DNA of 5,386 nt from Verrucomicrobia bacterium UBA2460 (GTDB lineage Bacteria > Verrucomicrobiota > Verrucomicrobiia > Methylacidiphilales > Verrucolacustridaceae), in NCBI GenBank assembly GCA_002342345.1, contig DDPU01000080.1, positions 1-5,386 on the forward strand, in the 5' to 3' direction. The translations under genes were made by a program, and so were the position numbers. The notes under the pieces were generated by a model. That model did no database searches. It had not been told where the DNA came from and worked only from the letters and a program-made list of their open reading frames with translations. This document shows, in pieces, positions 1 to 5,386 of this stretch; position 1 is the stretch's first letter; each line of letters opens with the position of its first letter.

Positions 1-1543
<1,543 letters not shown>

Positions 1544-1547
<4 letters not shown>

Positions 1548-1594
1548 GCGGAAAACCACTCCCCATCAACGAAAAAGACATCAAACATAAACAT
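1544..1594 (-). CDS. Possible 16-codon coupling mini-ORF between dnaG and rpoD
   Basis: The ATG (1594-1592) shares its A with the dnaG stop codon, giving TAATG. The frame then runs 16 codons ([16 protein letters not shown], five Phe) to a TGA at 1546-1544, which overlaps the chosen rpoD GTG start as GTGA. Both overlaps are typical of translational reinitiation. The arrangement would let ribosomes finishing DnaG pass through this short frame and hand over at the rpoD start, and the rpoD ribosome-binding site lies inside it. No Shine-Dalgarno site precedes the ATG, which is acceptable only if translation is coupled. No homology is recognisable and the peptide may have no function of its own. 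In a 46-nt AT-rich spacer this could arise by chance. Confidence 0.3.
1559..1564 (-). promoter_or_regulatory. Shine-Dalgarno-like site for rpoD
   Basis: On the minus strand this reads GGGGAG, 11 nt before the GTG at 1547. The spacing is slightly long but it is the only purine-rich match near the start. It favours the 1547 GTG over the in-frame GTG at 1559, whose first base is the last G of this motif. Confidence 0.45.
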
Positions 1595-3450
1595 TAAGAA
1601 TTAGCTTTCGCGGCCCCCTGTGTCAAACGCGCCCTTTTTCTTAGCAGTTCCCCCTGCTGGCGAAGGACTTCCGCGACGTCGGGATCCCCCTGGTTCAACG
1701 TGCGCAACCTGGCGGTAAGCATCTCGGCTTCCCGCCTCAAAAAGTCACCCTCCATTCTCCACGCCAACCGCTCCAAGGCTCCATCCCAATCGTTCTCCGG
1801 ATGTTTTTCCCAAACCCCGGCCTCCAAGCCGGTCACAAAGTCCTGCTCCTCCCCTTCCAGGTGCGGCAACAAATCCGCCAATCCCGTCCAGGCATCGTCG
1901 CGATAAAGGTCACGGATCTTCAGGTACAGCCCTTCTCCCGCCAGATTTTTCAGCCACACCTCATCAACCCGCCGCTCGACTTCCGGAAGACGCGAGGGAG
2001 AACCCATCACCAACAAGAGCAGTTCCCGGATGACGGGATGAACTTCCAGCGCCTTGCCTCCCGAAACCGGCGCCTTGGCTTCGGCCGATTCCCTTTCGGC
2101 CCGGAGGTTCACCTGTTTCCTTGCCTTTTCCACTTCCTCCCGCACCAGCCCCTCGCCCAAACCAAGCTTCATGGCGGCCTTGGTGACCAACCCTGTCCGG
2201 CTCACCGCATTCTCCACCTTCCCGAGCAGGGCGGCCACCGCTTCGACCACCCTGCGCCGTCCCGTCGGGCTGGTTCCCTCCTGCTGGTTCTGCCAATCGA
2301 CGAAAAAGTCGAGGAAGTCGGCCGCCTCCTCCAGCTTGGCGCGGAAGGCCTCGGCTCCGCCCTTGCGGATCAGCGAATCCGGATCATCGCCCCGCGGCAA
2401 CCGCACCACCTTCACACCCAGTTCCGCCTTGGCCAACCCGCCCCATCCCTGCCCTTCCTCCACAAGGACGCCGCCCAGTCGGCCCGCTGCCCGGTCTCCC
2501 GCCGCATCTGCGTCGAGACAGATGACGATCTCCTTGGCAAAGCGTCCGATCAGCTTGGCGTGGTCCTCGGTGAAACCGGTCCCCAGCGGCGCCACCGTCT
2601 CGGCAAAACCGGCCGCCTGGGCCCGCAGCACATCGAGCTGCCCCTCGCAGACAATCGCCCGGCCGGTCTCGGCCATGGCCCGCCGCGCCCGATCAAAGCC
2701 AAAGAGCACCTTTCCCTTTTTGAAAATCATCGTCTCGGGAGAGTTCACGTACTTGGGCTCATCCGGCCCGGCCCCGGCCAGCACCCGTCCGCTGAAGCCG
2801 ATCACGCGACCGCCCTCGTCATGGATCGCGAACATCAGGCGATTGCGGAAACGGTCATAGACGCGCCCGGTCTGGGCCCTGAGGGCCACCCCGGAGGCGA
2901 TCATCTCCTCCTCGCTGAAGCCGTTTTTCTTTCCCCATTCCAGCGTGGCCGTCCACGCCGCCGGGGCATATCCCAACCCAAATCTTGGAATCCACTCGTG
3001 GGGAATCTCCCGCTCCCGGAGGTAGGCCCGGGCCGGCTCCGCGGCAGGATCATGCAACAGCAGGTCTCGCCAGTGGATCGCCAGGGATGCATGGATTTGG
3101 CGAAGCCTCTCCCGCTCCGCGCCGCTGCCTCCGGAGCCTCCGCCTCCCCCTCCCCGCTCCTCCTCGACCGGAACGCCGGCCCGCTCGGCCAACCGGCGGA
3201 CGGCGGAGGGGAAGTCCAACCCCTCCATCATCATCACAAACCGGAAAACGTCCCCGCCCGTGCCGGAACTGAAGCACTTGAAGAACTGCTTGTCTGGGTG
3301 GACGTAAAACGAGGGGGTCTTTTCCTTTTTGAAAGGGCTCAGGCCGCGGAAATTGACCCCCACCCGGCGAAGTTGCACGTAGGAGCCGGCCACCTCCACC
3401 AGGTCGCTGGCACGCCTGACCCTTTCTATGGTGTCCGCGGAGAATCCCAT
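1594..3450 (-). CDS. dnaG: DNA primase DnaG with degenerate CHC2 zinc finger
   Basis: Primase that synthesises RNA primers at the replication fork, recruited by the DnaB helicase. It is 618 residues, within the usual 580-640. The N-terminal domain (1-98) aligns with the CHC2 zinc-binding fold, but only C59 of the four ligands remains; S38, K41 and S62 occupy the others. A Gly/Ser-rich linker (100-110) follows. The polymerase core (about 115-385) has NRLMFAIHDEGGRVIGFSGR (203-222) and PKYVNSPETMIFKKG (232-246), then the TOPRIM metal site: E269 in CEGQLDV, D313/D315 in CLDADAAGD, and D356/D358 in GDDPDSL. Residues about 460-618 are the helical DnaB-interaction domain. The start ATG fits the conserved N-terminus (DTIERVRRASDLVEV). 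An in-frame ATG at 3525 would add 25 residues without homology to the family. No clean Shine-Dalgarno spacing is seen: GGGGG abuts the ATG and AAGGGG lies farther upstream. The intact catalytic residues argue that the gene works. Confidence 0.96.
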   Translation of the reverse strand: MGFSADTIERVRRASDLVEVAGSYVQLRRVGVNFRGLSPFKKEKTPSFYVHPDKQFFKCFSSGTGGDVFRFVMMMEGLDFPSAVRRLAERAGVPVEEERGGGGGGSGGSGAERERLRQIHASLAIHWRDLLLHDPAAEPARAYLREREIPHEWIPRFGLGYAPAAWTATLEWGKKNGFSEEEMIASGVALRAQTGRVYDRFRNRLMFAIHDEGGRVIGFSGRVLAGAGPDEPKYVNSPETMIFKKGKVLFGFDRARRAMAETGRAIVCEGQLDVLRAQAAGFAETVAPLGTGFTEDHAKLIGRFAKEIVICLDADAAGDRAAGRLGGVLVEEGQGWGGLAKAELGVKVVRLPRGDDPDSLIRKGGAEAFRAKLEEAADFLDFFVDWQNQQEGTSPTGRRRVVEAVAALLGKVENAVSRTGLVTKAAMKLGLGEGLVREEVEKARKQVNLRAERESAEAKAPVSGGKALEVHPVIRELLLLVMGSPSRLPEVERRVDEVWLKNLAGEGLYLKIRDLYRDDAWTGLADLLPHLEGEEQDFVTGLEAGVWEKHPENDWDGALERLAWRMEGDFLRREAEMLTARLRTLNQGDPDVAEVLRQQGELLRKRARLTQGAAKANS

Positions 3451-3475
3451 CCCCCTGTTTTCCAACCCCTTGCCA

Positions 3476-3494
3476 GGGAAACAACCCGTTTCCC
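3476..3494. repeat. Perfect 7-bp inverted repeat in the dnaG / DUF362 divergent region
   Basis: GGGAAAC (3476-3482) and GTTTCCC (3488-3494) are perfect inverted copies around a 5-nt spacer, AACCC. The element lies 25 nt upstream of the dnaG ATG and 43 nt before the DUF362 GTG. It could be a dyad operator, or a small hairpin in the dnaG 5' leader if transcription starts further upstream. There is no T-run on either side, so a Rho-independent terminator is unlikely. Its role is inferred from position only. Confidence 0.4.
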
Positions 3495-3523
3495 CCCAGT
3501 TGCCCACCGCACCCCTTTCCCCC

Positions 3524-3536
3524 ATCTTAATAACTT
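3524..3536. promoter_or_regulatory. AT-rich patch, candidate -10 region (possibly bidirectional)
   Basis: This is the only AT-rich patch in the 87-nt divergent gap. On the plus strand it contains TTAATA/TAATAA (3527-3533), placed so that a transcript could begin at or very near the GTG at 3538. On the minus strand it reads TTATTAAGAT, containing TATTAA (4 of 6 to TATAAT), suitable for dnaG. No good -35 is present: TTGGAA on the minus strand (3558-3553) is 20 nt from TATTAA, and TTGCCC on the plus strand (3500-3505) is 21-22 nt away. The assignment rests on composition and position. Confidence 0.25.
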
Positions 3537-3537
3537 C

Positions 3538-4674
3538 GTGAACCCCGCCTCTTTCCAACTCCGGCCTTCCGCCTTCCGCCTGCCTTGTCTCCTGCCTGTT
3601 GTCTCCTTTCTCCTCGTCCTCGGCTCGTCCCTGTTCGCCCAGGATCCGGGCACCAAGTCCCGTGTCGCCTACCTCGAAAACCCCGGCCTTCTCGACAACT
3701 ACAATCCCAAACCGGAAGCGGTCAAAACGGCCGTGGATTCGCTCCTCTGTGGATTGACCGGCATGAAACGCCCGGCGGATGCCTGGAAAAAACTGGGGAT
3801 CTCCCCGGACAACACCGTGGCCGTGAAGATCGCCGCCCTGGGAGATCCGCAGACCAGCACCGCCCGGGAAGTGTTGCAGGCGGTCACCGACAGCCTGGTT
3901 CAGGCGGGAGTAAACCCGGAAAAGATCATCGTTTGGGACAAAATGGAACGGGACCTTACCCGCTCCGGATTTCCGGTGAGCACCGCAAAGGGCAAGGTCC
4001 AGACCCGGGCGGTCGTCGCCGGCCCCACCTCCGACATTCCCGGCCTGGGATGGGATCCCGATACCCCCCCCTACTTCAACCCGAGGATGGGCGAACTGAT
4101 TTACGGCGACCTCAAGTTTTCCCCGATGCCGGCCGACAACCCCGCGGCAACCTCCCCGGCCAACTCGGACAAAATCCCGTACTGGTCCTATTTCACCCGG
4201 CTGGTGACGCAGAAAGACGTCAAGGTGGTCAACCTCGGCACCATGACCAGCGATCCTTCCCTCGGCATCTACGGCTGCGCCGCCTCCCTCGCCCTCGGCA
4301 GCGTGGACAACACACGCCGCATGACCCGGCCCGGCGGGGATGAGCCAGACACCTCCATCGGGGAAATTCTCACCAGCGAAACCCTCGCCGCGAGGACGGT
4401 GCTCCACATTTCCGACGGGCTCATCGTGAAATTCGCCGGCAACCGTCAGTTTGACGCCAACTACGCCGCCGCCCCGGGCATCCTCCTTGCCTCCACCGAC
4501 CCGGTCGCCCTCGATGCCATGGCCGTTGACCGGATGGAAAAACTCCGCCTCGATCCCGGCCCCGGCGTGCCCCCCATCCCAAAAATCGGCAACGTGCCCC
4601 ATCTCGCCGGGGCCGCCCTGGTGGGCGCGGGCAATACCGACCCGGCAAAAATCGAAATTATGAACGTCAAATAG
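3538..4674 (+). CDS. Predicted exported DUF362-family protein, function unknown
   Basis: 378 residues. The N-terminus looks like a Sec signal peptide: Arg at 9 and 14, a hydrophobic core at about 15-33 (LPCLLPVVSFLLVLGSSLF), and probable cleavage after A34 or Q35. C17 sits inside the core and is not in a lipobox, so a soluble periplasmic or exported protein is expected. The mature part resembles DUF362: VAVKIAALGDPQTST (94-108), GVNPEKIIVWDKMERDL (124-140), YGCAASLALGSVDNTRR (245-261), STDPVALDAMAVD (319-331) and a C-terminal HLAGAALVGAGNTDPAKI (355-372). No CxxCxxC ferredoxin cluster, found in some DUF362 proteins, is present. The GTG is the only standard in-frame start that includes the signal peptide; the next ATG is codon 76, inside the domain. 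No Shine-Dalgarno is visible. The gene is monocistronic in the window, divergent from dnaG and convergent with lpxA. The biochemical role is not known to me. Confidence 0.85.
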   Translation: MNPASFQLRPSAFRLPCLLPVVSFLLVLGSSLFAQDPGTKSRVAYLENPGLLDNYNPKPEAVKTAVDSLLCGLTGMKRPADAWKKLGISPDNTVAVKIAALGDPQTSTAREVLQAVTDSLVQAGVNPEKIIVWDKMERDLTRSGFPVSTAKGKVQTRAVVAGPTSDIPGLGWDPDTPPYFNPRMGELIYGDLKFSPMPADNPAATSPANSDKIPYWSYFTRLVTQKDVKVVNLGTMTSDPSLGIYGCAASLALGSVDNTRRMTRPGGDEPDTSIGEILTSETLAARTVLHISDGLIVKFAGNRQFDANYAAAPGILLASTDPVALDAMAVDRMEKLRLDPGPGVPPIPKIGNVPHLAGAALVGAGNTDPAKIEIMNVK

Positions 4675-4679
4675 TCCGG

Positions 4680-5386
4680 CTACCGAAGGACCACACCCCG
4701 CTCGGAAGCCCCCAAAAACTCCAGCAACTCCGCCACTTCCGCCGTCTTCGGTCCCTTTTCCGCCAGATACCCGCGGGCCTGGGAAAGATTGTACTTGGGA
4801 TTCAGCAGGACCTTCAGGGCATCCTTCAGCCCCCGGATCGCTTCCTCGGAAAATCCCTTGCGCTGGAGCCCCGTCAAATTGACCGACCGGACCACCGCCG
4901 GATTGCCGTCGGCAATCATGTAGGGAGGGACGTCCTGCACCACTTTGGTGCATCCGCCCAGCATGGCATGTCTCCCGATCCGGCAAAATTGGTGCACGGC
5001 GGAGAGACCGCCGATCACCGCGAAATCCCCGACGGTGACGTGACCCGCCAAAGTCCCGTTGTTGGAAAAAATGCAGTCGTTGCCGACGATGCAGTTGTGG
5101 GCCACGTGCGCATAGGCAAGGAAATGGTTCCGGTTGCCGATCACGGTCTTCTCCCCCGGACCGGTGCCACGGTTCACGGTGACAAACTCCCGGAAATTAT
5201 TTTCATCGCCCACCTCCAGATAGGTGGGCTCCCCTTGGTACTTCAGGTCCTGGGTTCTTCCCCCGATCGAAGAGAACGGATGGAAAAGGTTCCTTTTGCC
5301 GAAGCGGCTCGGCCCCTCGAGGCTCACATGGTGCCGGAGGACACAACCCTCCCCCAGTTCCACCCCCTCCCCGATGACGCTGTAGG
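4680..5386 (-). CDS. lpxA: UDP-N-acetylglucosamine O-acyltransferase LpxA, 5' end missing
   Basis: Cytoplasmic trimeric enzyme that moves an (R)-3-hydroxyacyl chain from acyl-ACP to the 3-OH of UDP-GlcNAc, the first step of lipid A synthesis. The window holds 234 residues; aligned to E. coli LpxA (262 residues), about 28 N-terminal residues lie beyond the right edge. The visible part has left-handed beta-helix hexapeptide repeats (IGEGVELGEGCVL, VIGNRNHF, IVGNDCIF, VTVGDFAVIGG), then a C-terminal helical domain (about residue 160 onward). Conserved residues, in visible numbering, are H93 and H96 (AHVAH, equivalent to H122 and catalytic H125), H115 (H144), and H131-Q132 (H160-Q161). QDLKYQGEPT (45-54) is also highly diagnostic. 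G144 matches E. coli G173, part of the acyl-chain ruler. GTG at 5363 is an internal codon, since the frame and homology continue to the edge. The stop is 5 bp from the convergent DUF362 stop. Confidence 0.97.
   Translation of the reverse strand, partial: YSVIGEGVELGEGCVLRHHVSLEGPSRFGKRNLFHPFSSIGGRTQDLKYQGEPTYLEVGDENNFREFVTVNRGTGPGEKTVIGNRNHFLAYAHVAHNCIVGNDCIFSNNGTLAGHVTVGDFAVIGGLSAVHQFCRIGRHAMLGGCTKVVQDVPPYMIADGNPAVVRSVNLTGLQRKGFSEEAIRGLKDALKVLLNPKYNLSQARGYLAEKGPKTAEVAELLEFLGASERGVVLR

Noticed and set aside
3127..3143. CTCCGGAG-type palindrome within GC-rich sequence inside dnaG
   Set aside because: It is explained by the Gly/Ser codons of the linker (GGC TCC GGA GGC).
1801..3537. Plus-strand open frame running antisense to dnaG into the DUF362 gene, suggesting one 957-residue protein
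   Set aside because: The first part is the mirror of dnaG codons, with no recognisable domain. The real protein begins with a signal peptide encoded from 3538.
3580..3642. Lipoprotein signal for the DUF362 protein, because of C17
   Set aside because: The Cys precedes most of the hydrophobic core and lacks an L-x-G/A-C lipobox; a normal cleavage site (LFA-Q) follows.
3451..4986. Minus-strand open frame extending dnaG upstream by about 512 codons, across the whole DUF362 gene into lpxA
   Set aside because: DnaG homology begins at the 3450 ATG. The upstream part has low-complexity Gly/Arg-rich sequence and is antisense to a well-supported gene; GC-rich codon bias keeps the reverse frame open.

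Overview
This is a chromosomal housekeeping window from a Gram-negative, fairly GC-rich bacterium. An lpxA gene implies lipid A and an outer membrane. The DnaG sequence (TOPRIM motif CEGQLDV, a zinc-less SPFKKEKTPSF block) and an exported DUF362 protein suggest a member of the PVC group, most likely Verrucomicrobiota. That placement is inferred from sequence style and was not checked by any search.

Layout, left to right. (1) Positions 1-1547, minus strand: the primary sigma factor RpoD, cut by the left edge just before the end of region 3, so region 4 is not seen. (2) Positions 1548-1593: a short AT-rich junction holding a possible 16-codon mini-ORF that overlaps the dnaG stop (TAATG) and the rpoD start (GTGA). 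(3) Positions 1594-3450, minus strand: complete DNA primase DnaG, with three of its four CHC2 zinc ligands replaced. dnaG and rpoD form the familiar primase-sigma operon, without rpsU immediately upstream. (4) Positions 3451-3537: a divergent intergenic region with a perfect 7-bp inverted repeat and one AT-rich patch that is the only obvious promoter candidate. (5) Positions 3538-4674, plus strand: a predicted exported DUF362-family protein of unknown function with a GTG start. (6) Positions 4680-5386, minus strand: lpxA, the first acyltransferase of lipid A synthesis, cut by the right edge so that about 28 N-terminal residues are missing. It converges on the DUF362 gene with only 5 bp between the stop codons.

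How the genes work together: DnaG makes replication primers and RpoD directs bulk transcription, so the dnaG-rpoD unit links replication and transcription capacity. LpxA starts outer-membrane lipid A synthesis and belongs to a separate unit entering from the right. The DUF362 gene stands alone on the opposite strand and shows no evident link to either.

No RNA genes, mobile elements, CRISPR arrays or long repeats were seen. There is no gene-free stretch over 300 bases. I found no new multi-gene system. The points most worth a second look are the degenerate primase zinc finger and the coupled mini-ORF between dnaG and rpoD.
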